From: Symbiodinium natans
Taxonomy: Eukaryota; Sar; Dinophyceae; Suessiales; Symbiodiniaceae
Assembly (NCBI GenBank): GCA_905221605.1
Contig: CAJNDS010002168.1
Span: 1,140,931 to 1,204,930, forward strand
Reading direction: 5' to 3'
DNA: 64,000 bases
Of the stretch, positions 21,647 through 30,597 are shown in pieces. Position 1 is the stretch's first letter, and every line of letters begins with the position of its first letter. The translations under genes and the position numbers were made by a program. The notes beneath the pieces are model-generated. The model made no database searches and was not told where the DNA came from. It saw only the letters and a list, made by a program, of their open reading frames with translations.

Positions 21647-22155
21647 GACCCTAAACCCTAACCCTAAACCCTAAACCCTAAACCCTAAACCCTAAACCCT
21701 AAACCCTAAACCCTAAACCCTAAACCCTAAACGGGTCCTCGGCACTTCCCTCGACTTCCAAGGACCAAGAGTTTTGGGCTACGGGAACCCTTGAGGACAC
21801 TTGTCTTCGGGCAGTTGCACACGTCCCTTAAGAACCCTAAACCCTAAACCCTAAACCCTAAATCCTAAACCCTAAACCCTAGACCCTAGACCCTAAACCC
21901 TAAACCTTAAACCCTAAACCCTAAGATGGACCCTTAATTGGGGAAACCTTACGCTGTAGAACCCTTTAAAGAAGGGAAGGGCCCACATTGAGGGACCACG
22001 TAACTTAAACCCTAAACCCTAAACCCTAAACCCTAAACCCTAAACCCTAAAAGCCCTAAGCCCTAAGCCCTAAGCCCTAAGCCCTGAGCCCTAAGCCCTC
22101 AGCCCTCAGCCCTAAGCCCTAAGCCCTAAGCCCTAAGCCCTAAATCCTAAACCCA
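21647..22155 (-). repeat. CCCTAAA arrays and a CCCTAAG/CCCTCAG block
   Basis: 21647-21732, 21835-21925 and 22007-22155. The last changes at about 22045 to CCCTAAG with CCCTCAG and CCCTGAG. The spacer 21926-22004 resembles family F (AGAACCCTTTAAAG and AGGGACCACGTAACTTA). Confidence 0.93.
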
Positions 22156-22333
22156 CCCTTGGGGGGGGAGGACTGGGGGCTGTTGGGGCCTGTGCCATTT
22201 CCCCAACACCACGCAAGACCGCCCCGACCTTCCACGGACTACGCCACTTCCCTTTCCAGAAAGATCGCGGCGGGCTCAGATTTGAGGGCTTAGGGTTTAG
22301 GGTTTCCGGTTCAGGGAGCTGCTGGGGCATAAC

Positions 22334-22438
22334 TTGGGGATGTTCCCCTTTATACCTAACAGTCTGTAGTCGGGATTTTCAAGAGGGGGTACTATAGTCC
22401 CTATGAAGGGCCGGTGGTATAAGGGGGGAACATCCCAA
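22334..22438. mobile_element. Palindromic element family A, with imperfect target duplication
   Basis: Ends TTGGGGATGTTCCCCTTTAT and AAGGGGGGAACATCCCAA. Flanks GGCATAAC (22326-22333) and TGCATAGC (22439-22446) agree at six of eight positions, compatible with a decayed 8 bp duplication like that of the copy at 2130. Confidence 0.7.
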
Positions 22439-22510
22439 TGCATAGCCGCTCAGTCGAGGTAGCGAGGTAGCTGCGACGATGCTCCAAGCTGGGCACGATA
22501 AGACACCTTA

Positions 22511-22755
22511 GCGTTTAGGGTTTAGGGTTTAGGGTTTAGGTTCGAAAGATGCGGGAGTTTATGCGGGACCCCAAATGTCGAGCCCAAGTAGTAGGATCTA
22601 ATGAGGACCCCAAAACAGTAAACACTAAACCCTAAACCCTAAACCCTAAACCCTAAACCCTAAACCCTAACCCCTAAACCCTAAACCCTAAACCCTAAAC
22701 CCTAAACCCTAAACACTAAACCCTAAACCCGAAACCCTAAACCCTAAACCCTATT
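22511..22755. repeat. TTTAGGG tract and CCCTAAA array
   Basis: 22511-22542 (G orientation) and 22619-22755 (C orientation) with a 76 bp spacer containing GACCCCAAA motifs. Confidence 0.93.
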
Positions 22756-22757
22756 AA

Positions 22758-22965
22758 TTGTAATGGGGATCCCAAAAATGGTACCCCTACTTTCGGACAC
22801 CCCCACATGGGTGTCAGGTTGGGACCAAGTTAGGCCCCGTCCTATATGGGTATTTCCCAAAAGGGGGGTACCCCTTTCCGACCCCAAATAGAATAGAATC
22901 CCCGTAAAGGGACCCTAAGAAAGGGTACCCCTAGTTTCAGAAACCCCCATATCATTCCAGGCTCT
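22758..22965. mobile_element. Palindromic GGGGTACC-rich segment
   Basis: Paired motifs GGGTACCCCTACTTTCGG/ACACCCCC and GGGTACCCCTAGTTTCAGA/AACCCCC bracket an inner GGGGATC...GAATCCCC palindrome. Related segments occur at 38025-38125 and 47550-47620, so it is probably another short-element family with less defined ends. Unique spacer follows to 23296. Confidence 0.4.
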
Positions 22966-23296
22966 GGGTTACCTCCGCTGATGCACGTGCCCCCCATTAA
23001 CTTCAGCTCACCCGCTCGAGGTTGTCATGTCATGCTGGCGCAAAGCTCAAAGGCAGGGTGTTCGCAGGGTCGGGAGACGGCTCATGTCAATAGCCTAAAA
23101 GGGTTTATTGTTCATATACTCTAACTTATAGCGATTATAGTAGTATAGGGTATATGACCCCAATTTAGGGTGGGAAAGCCCCAAAAGCTCTGTAGTTGCA
23201 GGGCCTCACCACGCCAATTTCATGTCTTAGTAAGGTGCTGGACTCACAATCCTGACGACTTCAGAGGTGCAGGAACGTGGTACAGACACACGGGAA

Positions 23297-24335
23297 GCGG
23301 GTTCAGGGTTCAGGGTTTAGGGTTTAGGGTTTAGGGTTCAGGGCTTAGGGCTTAGAGTCTCCAGGCCCGAAAAGGTTCAGAAAAGTGCAGCCGCCATGGT
23401 CCACAGTGGGTTGCCCCCGTCAAAGGCCATTGCCTATCTTCACAAGAACGGCATCGCCCACGGACATCTCTGCCCCGCCGCGAGCTTAGAAACCGCAGGC
23501 GAAGCCCCTGAAAACCCCTTCTCAACCACGCGAAACCCGTTTGAACCCGTCTAAACCCCTCTAAACCCCCGCTAAACCCTCTAAACCCTAAACCCTAAAC
23601 CCTAAACCCTAAACCCTAAAAATCCCGTATCCCTGCACCCAGAGTAGGCGCTTGCTTGCTTCTTGTCTTTCGGGCCTGGGGATCCCTTATGAACCTCTGT
23701 AGGCAAGAAAGGGGGTACCTTTTGCTTCTTTGGGGGGTTTGCGAGAGTAGGGGACCCCCAAATAGAGATCCCCAAACAGTAGGATCCCCTTCTAAGAAGG
23801 ACCCCAGGAAGGACCCCAGTAAGGCCCATTTCAGGCCATGAGGCCCCAACCAGAAACCCTAAACCCTAAACCCTAAACCCTAAACCCTAAGCCCGAAGCC
23901 CTAAACCCTAAACCCTAAACCCTAAACCCTAAACCCTAAACCCTAAACCCTAAACCCTAAACACCCCCCCTCCCCCCCCCGCACGCTCTGCTTTGGCCTG
24001 GGTCCCGAAACCTTGAATCTTAAACCCGTCGGATGCCTGGCCGCGGAGGGGAGCTAGAGCTTAGGGTTCGGGGTTGAGGGTTTAGGGTTGGGGGTTTAGG
24101 GTTGAGGTTTAGGGTTTAGGGTTTAGGGTTTAGGGTTTAGGGTTTAGGGTTTAGGGTTTAGGGTTGAGGGTTTAGGGTTTAGGGTTCAGGGTTTCCGCAA
24201 GAAACCCGCAATCGAGCTTGACGTTGGTTGCTCCCAGTCGGGCCCTCCAAGAAGTGCTTGTCGGCTTCTTTATTGGGCTCAAACAGGGGTTTTAGGGCGT
24301 TTAGGGTGTAGGGTTTAGGGTTTAGGGTGTAGCAT
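23297..24335. repeat. Telomere-type arrays with spacers
   Basis: TTTAGGG at 23297-23360, CCCTAAA at 23550-23625 and 23853-23965, TTTAGGG at 24065-24195 and 24296-24335. The spacer 23626-23850 holds repeated GGACCCC/GGGGATCC motifs like those at 22758. Confidence 0.9.
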
Positions 24336-24482
24336 TGTTCAGCTGTACGCACTTGTGTGCAGACATGCCCACCCCAAGACCACCCAAACACTACTCAAAA
24401 CGAACCAAACCAGAGCCAGCCAAACCAAAGCCAGCCCACATCCAAACACTTCTGCAATCAGGCTTGTTGCTATAAACACGCC

Positions 24483-24765
24483 TTGTGAAAGTCGTGTCTA
24501 GAAGCTTGCGAGAGCCAAATGAACGTTTGCGTTGGGGGGTGTCTTCGGCCGGAGTGGAGGGCCTTCTCATCGTTTCTATTCTCGACGTCGGGATGTCATG
24601 GTGTTACAGGAAACAGGCTTTGTGAAAGTCATGTCTAGAAGCTCACCAGAGCCAAATCAGCGTTTGCGTTGGGGGGTGTCTTCGGCCGGAGGGCCTCATT
24701 GTTTTTCTTCTTTAGGCCGGAGCGTAGAGGCTGCATGGCAAAAGACTCTTTGCTAGAAAGATCTA
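24483..24765. repeat. Tandem duplication of about 134 bp
   Basis: The block GTGAAAGTCGTGTCTAGAAG...GCGTTTGCGTTGGGGGGTGTCTTCGG (abridged) occurs at about 24485 and 24619. A third partial start (AGATCTAGAAGCTTGC) lies near 24757. The two main copies differ at several positions. The duplication leads directly into the frame described at 24669. Confidence 0.75.
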
Positions 24766-25250
24766 GAAGCTTGCCTCAAGAGTCACGGCCCTGGCAGCCC
24801 TCCAAGCGGCTCCGAAGCTCGCACGCCAGCATGCGAGCCCACTTGGATGATCACGCAGCAGGGACCCTTCAAGGCTCCGTGCCGGGGCCCTACCTCGCTG
24901 GTCAGGGTCTCGAGCTGTGCACTCACTGTGGCCTGCTGGTCTCCTCGCGCTACCATGGCGTCCATCCTCGTTGCCGGCCAGCGACTCGTGCGGCTGCGGC
25001 TGCTCCACCAAGTACGGCAGCCGCAGCTAGAGGCCCCCCAACGGTGCCACGACGTTTCAGTCGAGGGCTCCCAGGCGCTGTCAAGGGCCTCCCAAGCCTT
25101 TCAGGGGCCTCTCAGGACCCTTCCAGGGGCGTCTCAGGGGAACCACGGGCCCTCCCAGGCTCTACAGCAAAGAAGCTGCAGTTGGGACGCCTAGGGAGGC
25201 CTCCAGGGTTGGGGCGGGCCCCGTCACAGGACAAGGTCGACTGTGGCTGA
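24669..25250 (+). pseudogene. Probable fragment of a dinoflagellate non-LTR retroelement protein
   Basis: An open frame of about 193 codons. Around residues 80-105 it contains CTHCGLLVSSRYHGVHPRCR, a C-x2-C...H-x3-C zinc-binding motif followed by an Arg/Ala-rich stretch. From memory, similar Cys/His motifs precede the reverse transcriptase in dinoflagellate LINE-like proteins; this is recollection, not a search. The first ~40 codons come from the upstream tandem duplication, and the C-terminal half is Gly/Ser/Pro-rich. No reverse transcriptase follows, so at most it is a truncated remnant. It ends about 130 bp before the retrotransposon. Confidence 0.35.
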
Positions 25251-25356
25251 CGACCCGCTCAGGGGTGCGGTTGGCAGACTCTGCAGCTCAGCAGAGCCTG
25301 CCATGGTCTCGCTGGGGTTGAGTCCGCCTACCCACAGAAGGAGAGGGGTGGCGGGC

Positions 25357-25380
25357 GGGTTTAGGGTTTAGGGTTTAGGG
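25357..25380 (+). repeat. TTTAGGG tract at the left edge of the retrotransposon
   Basis: Just over three units end exactly at the element. The continuation of the same array is at 36604-36642. Confidence 0.95.
25376..25380. other. Target-site duplication, left copy (TAGGG)
   Basis: TAGGG precedes the left LTR and is repeated at 36604-36608 after the right LTR. Five base pairs is the usual duplication length for Ty1/copia integrases. Because the target is a repeat the match is partly expected, but removing the element and one copy restores a perfect in-phase TTTAGGG array. Confidence 0.75.
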
Positions 25381-25401
25381 TCAAGAGCGCGGGGCTCTTG
25401 A
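25381..25401. promoter_or_regulatory. Terminal hairpin of the LTR
   Basis: TCAAGAGC and GCTCTTGA form a perfect 8 bp stem around a 5-base loop at the very end of the LTR. The same hairpin in the 5' LTR (36252-36272) lies next to the primer-binding site. It could matter for integrase recognition or for genomic-RNA folding; this is inference. Confidence 0.55.
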
Positions 25402-25732
25402 GGTCCGGCAAACGACATGGCAGCTTGGAGGCTTGTGCTTGGCTCTTGTCTCTGTGGCTCGGCTTGTACTCCTTGTACGAACACCACAAAGCAGACGCTG
25501 CACCACCAGAGGCCACTTTTCCTCACACTGCAGCACCGAAGTCCATCGGCCCGTCGGGCGGTCCTACCTCTACCACGGAAAGGCGACCACACAACAACAC
25601 GCACAAAGGCACATGCGACCTGTTGCCTGCATGTCTGTGCTGCAACTGCTTCTTGTTCCGACTTTGCCTACGGCATGTCCTGGAACCACAAAGCCAAAGC
25701 AACAGGTGCATCTCATTCCACACCTTTCATCA
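25381..25732 (-). repeat. 3' long terminal repeat
   Basis: Matches the 36252-36603 copy at 351 of 352 positions; 25407 (G on plus) differs from 36278 (A). On the coding strand it begins TGATGAAAGG and ends GCGCTCTTGA, so it starts with the usual TG but does not end in CA. No TATA box is evident. Confidence 0.95.
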
Positions 25733-25741
25733 CCCCTCCTT
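25733..25741 (-). promoter_or_regulatory. Polypurine tract
   Basis: AAGGAGGGG on the coding strand lies immediately upstream of the 3' LTR start (TGATG). In LTR retroelements this is the plus-strand DNA primer site. Positions 25742-25948 between it and the Pol stop codon are a ~200 bp 3' untranslated stretch. Confidence 0.75.
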
Positions 25742-25948
25742 GAGCCACCTGTCAAGGTAGGCTCACAAGGCGTTTTGGCAATCCAACTGACTGCCATAGG
25801 TACCCATGCTCTCCAAGCGGTGGGTCCTCAAGACTGGCCAATGGCCCTATACACCATCTTCTGTCGAACCTTTGGCCTCCTTTCTCACACGGCCAACGTC
25901 CAACTTCCACGCCACGGCCCAACAAGCTCGCTCTTCTCGCAAGCCCAT

Positions 25949-28900
25949 TCAGCCCGTTCTGGTAGGTCTCAAGCTTCGCTGTTGCCCACCATGCCCATAT
26001 AGCGACTGTCCACCGGCTTCTCGACAGCACCTGCGCAACGTCCTCTGCGACACCTGGTCCACATTGCGAAGACCCCAACATCCACGATGCCAGTGGTAGC
26101 AATCTCCTCCAGGACCATGGTACAAGACCCCATCGAACGGAACCTGCACCACTGTCGGTGCCAAAGCCGGTAGCATCTCCTGCGTCTGAACCCCAATGTC
26201 TCTTCGTACAGGACGTTCAGGAAATAGGGTTGTAGGATCCACGGCAACCACTCGATTGGCCGGAGCACTGCTTGCCCTCGGTCCAACTCCACCAGGTTCG
26301 CCCAAACCACCCACACGCACTGAGGTCACCCCATCTCGCACCTGCACTGATGTAGAGGGTCCAGCTTCACGACGCTCTGGAAAATACTTCGCAGCCAAGT
26401 GACGAAGCCTCTCTTCTTCTTCTAGGCTCCTCGCGTTGGCCAGCAACGCCAACACTTCACGGTGTTCGGCCTTTTCTCCCGATCTCATCGCCTTCAAGCT
26501 CACGACTTTCTTCGTAGAACCCTTCAAGCATTCCCACACGGCCACCACAGCTGTAACCAGTATCAAGACCACCAGCCACATCTCCCAGTCTGAAGCCAGA
26601 GCTTCTTTCAGCTGCACAGAAGTCGTCGCGTCACCCTTAACCCCACACACCATAGAGCACATCGTAGCTAACTTCAACGCCCAATCAGCCTGGAACTTCA
26701 CCCCTGCTTCTAGCGTCCTGCTGTTGCTACTGCTGACTGCTGCTGTGGGTTCACGACTGCTGTTGACTGCTGCTGCTTCAAGACTGCTGTCGACTGCCGT
26801 GGTTTCGAACTTGACCTGCTTCTGTCCACGTAGTACACGAAGCTCAGGGGGCCCATCTCGCAAACTCCACTCGTCGAAGACCTCCTGAAGCCTCGCCTGG
26901 GGCACTTGTTTTGTCAAAACGTCTGCGAGCTGTCCCTGTCCTGGCTGGTGCTCCAACTCGATCTGGCCCGTGGCAATCATCTCCCGGATCCAGTGATGTC
27001 GGAGTTTGAGGTGTCTCGTCCTCCACGATCCCTCCCCAGTCAGAACTCCAATCGCAGCTGTGGAATCCACCTTCACGATGGTCCTTGCCGGCTTCAACCC
27101 CAAGTCTTCCAACGCCGACCTCACCGCTCGAAGCAAAGCCACTCCGTCGGACACTGCAATCACCTCCGCCTCGGCACTCGACAAAGCGGTCAGCGATTGC
27201 TTCGAAGCCTTCCAAAGGATCGGATGACCCCTCCAAAAGACAACAGCCCCTGAGTAACTTTGAGCAGCAGTGGGAGCGAAGCTGGCGTCCGTGAACAGGA
27301 CCAAGTCGTTGGCATGCTCGTGGTCCGGGCCCGGCAAGAAGAACTTCTTGTCGATGGTGCTGTTGAGATAGGCCACCATCTTTTTGCCCATCTTCACAGC
27401 CTCCCTTGCATTTCTCGTGACCAACGAGGACATCACTGCCATTGGGAATGCCAAATCCGGCCGCCCACGTTGGGAAGCCCACAACAGCTCTCCACACCGC
27501 TGCTGTGCCTCTTTCACCATGCTCGGATCCTGCTCCTCCGTAGCGCTCCCTTCTGGGATTTCCCTCGCCATTGGCAGCTTGCTGAAGGACTTGACTTCCC
27601 GGCTTCGAACCAACTCCTGAAGGTAGCCCTGCTGACCCACACAATAGGTCCCATCGTCCAGCATGCTAATCTCCAGGCCCAGAAACCGGACAGGTGGTTT
27701 TCCTCGCTCCACCATCTCACAGCCATTGGTCTCCCATTGACTGCCCAACCATCCGAAGAACCCTCGCAAGATGGAATCCGGCCCAGCCGCCAAGACGTCG
27801 TCCACATAGAAGACCACCAAGCCCGTCAAAGTCCACGTTCCAGGCTTCTCTTCCTTCAGGACCTTGTAGAGGTTGACGTCCGTCAAGCAGCCTTCCAACT
27901 TCACCGGCTTCCCATCATCGTCCTTCCACTTCGCAAGCCTTGCCTTTGAATTGCGATGGTCCGTCCACCACTTTGGCGATTTCTTGAAACCATAGACTGC
28001 AGCGTCCACGACCCACAGCTCCCCCTCCTCGGCCAGGCCAGCTCTGATCGCTGCCCGGGGAGGCTCCATTGCATACCCACGACCCGCTGGTAGTGGTGCA
28101 GCCAAGAAGGCGTTCTTCACGTCATCCGTTCCAATGCTCCACTTGTTGGCACTGGCTTCAGCGACCACAATCCGAACTCCATCGATTGTAGCTCCTGCTG
28201 CATAAAGATCACCCACCTCCAGGCCCTCATTGGCAAAGTTTCCACAAGCCACCGCCCGCACTCGACGTCGGTACTTCTTCTTGTCAGGCGTTGTGGGAGG
28301 CTTCACTGTGTACACGAGTTTGGACGGCGCCACCACTGAGTTTGGATCGGCCCGGAAACGTCTCGCTTCTTCACCCCAAATCTTGTGGATAGCGTTCATG
28401 CCCACCATCGAGTCGACCTCCTTGGCCATAGGCTTTTTCCACTTTTCAATCGCCTCACTCGCCTCCTTCGGGTCAACGGTGTGCACAACCTGAAGCACCT
28501 CGTCCTCCTTCAAGTCGTTCAGCAACGCTTCAATCCCTGGGGCGTAAAGGCCTTCAGAGGTAGCCTTCCTAAGCATAGGCTCCATCCAGGATTCCTCTGG
28601 CTCGCCCAGCTCCTCAAACTCAACCTCCTCAAACAACATCATGTCGTCGACGATGAGCTTGTTCTCCCTCGCAGTTTCCACCCTCATTGGTGCCAAGCGA
28701 GGTTCACGATCATCTTGTCCAGGAGGGTCCCTACGTCCCATCCATGGCAACGCCGGCAATGGTGCCTCTTCCACCACCACTCTTCGGTCCCAGTACAGGA
28801 GATACTCCACCCTTCCAAGGAACATGTTGTACACCTGGACGACCACCAACTCCTCCCAGTCCAACGTGTTCTCAGGCGTGGGGTCCACCACCGGAAACTC

Positions 28901-30052
28901 CTGCACATCCATGATGGTGACCAAATGCCTTCGGAATCCGTCCTCCGTGACCATGTAGACCTCAGGCTCAGTCTCCCAATCTTCCATGCTGTTGTACACC
29001 AACATTGGCACCACCTCATCTACGGTATCATCCACGGGCAAAATCTCTCTCCACTGTCCACGAAAGGCGTCAATCACCTCTTGCCCGCTGTGAACGTCCG
29101 CTTCCCATCGTTCGTACTCATCCTCTTGGAGCCTCACAAACCTGGTGATCAGTTCCATTCTTCGATTCACCGGCTGAAGTGGTAAGGCATGAGGATTCGG
29201 TCCCGTGAACTTGTTCAAGCGAACCGAACTGCTGGGATCTCTCGGTTCCTGATCTCTCGATCTAGACCTCTCCCTTGGATTCACCGTGAAGGTGGTATTG
29301 TTGGACATGATTGCTCCTGCTCTTGCTGGACCTGCAGGAACCGTAGAAGCTGCCCCCCGTGGTGGCAGTTCTTGCAACGCTCGAGTCATCTCGCTCTCGT
29401 GGATGTACTCTTCCCGCGTGGCCTCAACCCAGCTCACATAGAGGTACTTGGTGTCTCTCCTAGACTCCACGTAGTACCCAAAGATTGCCGAAGTACCACC
29501 GGGGCCATTCCACACCATGGTGACCGTCGCCATGTAGATCAACCGATACCGAGGTGATCCAATCACCTGCTCGGTGACTCTCCTCTCCAGCACCGGCTCA
29601 GCATCCTCCGACAAGATGAGCTCCAAGCGATCCTTTTGCTTCCAGAACTGATAGGCCAGATCCTCCTTCCTAGCAGCCTGGAACACTTGCCTTTCAGTCG
29701 GCAATGAGTCCATTCGCCAATTCACCGTGAACGGCTCAACCTCATGCCCTTCCAAGTACGCTGCCAGGACGTTGACGTCAGTAGTCATTCGCATTGGTCT
29801 CAACCGAACCTGCTGCTGCCCGTCACCACCAGACCCAGTAGCATGTTGAGGTACTCGGAAGCAACGTTGATCTCCCGAGTCACCCGTTGTCTCCTCATCC
29901 ATGACTTCCTCCGCTGTGACGAAGCCCAAATCATTCAGCACCTCTTGCTCCTCACTCTTCACCCGGTGGAAGTCCCTGATGGAGTACGCCGCCACCACCA
30001 GCCGATTGCCTTCCCACTCCTGGGTAGCGTGCCACTTCCTCGGAAGAAACAC
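25949..30052 (-). CDS. Pol, C-terminal frame: dioxygenase end, reverse transcriptase, RNase H, membrane tail
   Basis: 1367 codons. Residues 1-25 (KWHATQEWEGNRLVVAAY) complete the dioxygenase-like domain whose first part lies in another frame. Residues 30-480 are a spacer I do not recognise. Reverse transcriptase spans about 500-800, with catalytic Asp in DDVKNAFL (643-650), YGFKKSP (687-693) and the YVDD box (749-752), the RVT_2 pattern. RNase H covers about 915-1050, with Asp922, Glu961 or 963, Asp996 and Asp1044 in the expected motifs. Then come a ~100-residue linker, a hydrophobic helix (about 1156-1175) and a Cys/His cluster (1318-1343). The printed start is a GTG; the frame opens after an upstream TAG and is normally fused to what precedes, so this is a polyprotein piece, not a separate gene. 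It shares its frame with the 30146-33838 frame. Confidence 0.9.
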   Translation of the reverse strand: MFLPRKWHATQEWEGNRLVVAAYSIRDFHRVKSEEQEVLNDLGFVTAEEVMDEETTGDSGDQRCFRVPQHATGSGGDGQQQVRLRPMRMTTDVNVLAAYLEGHEVEPFTVNWRMDSLPTERQVFQAARKEDLAYQFWKQKDRLELILSEDAEPVLERRVTEQVIGSPRYRLIYMATVTMVWNGPGGTSAIFGYYVESRRDTKYLYVSWVEATREEYIHESEMTRALQELPPRGAASTVPAGPARAGAIMSNNTTFTVNPRERSRSRDQEPRDPSSSVRLNKFTGPNPHALPLQPVNRRMELITRFVRLQEDEYERWEADVHSGQEVIDAFRGQWREILPVDDTVDEVVPMLVYNSMEDWETEPEVYMVTEDGFRRHLVTIMDVQEFPVVDPTPENTLDWEELVVVQVYNMFLGRVEYLLYWDRRVVVEEAPLPALPWMGRRDPPGQDDREPRLAPMRVETARENKLIVDDMMLFEEVEFEELGEPEESWMEPMLRKATSEGLYAPGIEALLNDLKEDEVLQVVHTVDPKEASEAIEKWKKPMAKEVDSMVGMNAIHKIWGEEARRFRADPNSVVAPSKLVYTVKPPTTPDKKKYRRRVRAVACGNFANEGLEVGDLYAAGATIDGVRIVVAEASANKWSIGTDDVKNAFLAAPLPAGRGYAMEPPRAAIRAGLAEEGELWVVDAAVYGFKKSPKWWTDHRNSKARLAKWKDDDGKPVKLEGCLTDVNLYKVLKEEKPGTWTLTGLVVFYVDDVLAAGPDSILRGFFGWLGSQWETNGCEMVERGKPPVRFLGLEISMLDDGTYCVGQQGYLQELVRSREVKSFSKLPMAREIPEGSATEEQDPSMVKEAQQRCGELLWASQRGRPDLAFPMAVMSSLVTRNAREAVKMGKKMVAYLNSTIDKKFFLPGPDHEHANDLVLFTDASFAPTAAQSYSGAVVFWRGHPILWKASKQSLTALSSAEAEVIAVSDGVALLRAVRSALEDLGLKPARTIVKVDSTAAIGVLTGEGSWRTRHLKLRHHWIREMIATGQIELEHQPGQGQLADVLTKQVPQARLQEVFDEWSLRDGPPELRVLRGQKQVKFETTAVDSSLEAAAVNSSREPTAAVSSSNSRTLEAGVKFQADWALKLATMCSMVCGVKGDATTSVQLKEALASDWEMWLVVLILVTAVVAVWECLKGSTKKVVSLKAMRSGEKAEHREVLALLANARSLEEEERLRHLAAKYFPERREAGPSTSVQVRDGVTSVRVGGLGEPGGVGPRASSAPANRVVAVDPTTLFPERPVRRDIGVQTQEMLPALAPTVVQVPFDGVLYHGPGGDCYHWHRGCWGLRNVDQVSQRTLRRCCREAGGQSLYGHGGQQRSLRPTRTG
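26024..26587 (-). other. Pol tail: membrane helix and Cys/His cluster
   Basis: After RNase H the frame continues for about 290 residues. Residues 1156-1175 (WEMWLVVLILVTAVVAVW) form a hydrophobic segment long enough to span a membrane, followed by basic residues (GSTKKVV) and a charged, probably helical stretch (SLEEEERLRHLAAKYF). Near the end, CYHWHRGCWGL and RRCC place Cys1318, His1320, His1322, Cys1325, Cys1342 and Cys1343 in a metal-binding-like arrangement. Standard copia Pol ends with RNase H. The function is unknown: membrane anchoring, an envelope-like role or particle targeting are guesses. Confidence 0.55.
26903..27310 (-). other. RNase H domain
   Basis: Encodes FTDASFAPTAAQSYSG, SSAEAEVIAVSDG, VDSTAAIGVL, RTRHLKLRHHW and QLADVLTK, the ordered motifs of copia RNase H with all four expected acidic residues. 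It degrades the RNA strand during reverse transcription. Intact in this copy. Confidence 0.92.
27653..28555 (-). other. Reverse transcriptase domain (RVT_2)
   Basis: RRRVRAVACGNF, TDDVKNAFLAAPLP, AAVYGFKKSPKWW and VVFYVDDVLAAG occur in the order and spacing of Ty1/copia reverse transcriptases. All catalytic aspartates are present and no stop interrupts the domain. Confidence 0.95.
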
Positions 30053-30597
30053 AATGGTTGTCTCCCACTACCATCGTCCACAAACTCCTTGATGTGGCCC
30101 AACTTCTCCTTCAGCTCCACTGGGGTTTCACCTTCGGGCACTCCTTCAACCCACAAACCTCCCTTTGTGAACTGAGAAATTGGCACCAGGTACGATGGCT
30201 GATACTTGGAATTGTGGGAATCCCGATGCATCACCGTCTTCGAGTTCTTGAAGATCACGAAAGAATTCCACCTGCTGTCCAAGTGAGCAGTGCGGTTCTC
30301 GATGAAGCGATTGATCACCCTGGTGACATACGGGAACTTCCGGGTGTTGGCTCGAAGACCACCAATGCCTCCCCGGATGAACGGACGACCAGGCCTTCTC
30401 TTCCTCCATATCCTCACCTGGCCTTTCTTCGCACTTTCGAGGTGGAGGATCTCCTGGAAGTAGCTCGAACAGCTCCTCAACGATCTCCGACGTGATCTCC
30501 CACTCCTCGTACAAGACCTCGCGAGCAAACGCTTCAGCCTCCGAAACAGCATCACCACCATGCTGCTCCACTTCTTCCAACTCGCCAGACACTGCAC
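29959..30597 (-). CDS. Frame-shifted 2-oxoglutarate/Fe(II) dioxygenase-like segment
   Basis: The informative part is 30045-30405, a frame one base off the flanking Pol frames. It encodes RPFIRGGIGGLRANTRKF, then TVMHRDSHNSKY, then SQFTKGGLWVEG. The matching C-terminal part (KWHATQEW...GNRLVVAAY) lies in the next Pol frame. Together they show a His-x-Asp pair, a distal His and a later Arg, the order of iron and 2-oxoglutarate ligands in this superfamily. HRDxHN is also the local pattern of TET/JBP nucleic-acid base hydroxylases (family knowledge). Outside 30045-30405 this frame is not coding-like. As read, the domain cannot be made without two compensating frame changes. Confidence 0.6.
   Translation of the reverse strand: MQCLASWKKWSSMVVMLFRRLKRLLARSCTRSGRSRRRSLRSCSSYFQEILHLESAKKGQVRIWRKRRPGRPFIRGGIGGLRANTRKFPYVTRVINRFIENRTAHLDSRWNSFVIFKNSKTVMHRDSHNSKYQPSYLVPISQFTKGGLWVEGVPEGETPVELKEKLGHIKEFVDDGSGRQPLCFFRGSGTLPRSGKAIGWWWRRTPSGTSTG

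Noticed and set aside
25368-25604. 78-codon minus frame in the left LTR as a gene
   Set aside because: It is the 3' LTR copy of the Gag start, truncated by telomeric repeat outside the element.
26844-27644. 266-codon minus frame overlapping RNase H in another frame
   Set aside because: The RNase H and reverse transcriptase motifs all lie in the 25949-30052 frame, so this is an out-of-frame shadow.
28385-29185. 266-codon plus frame opposite Pol
   Set aside because: Antisense shadow of the Pol spacer and the start of reverse transcriptase; no domain.
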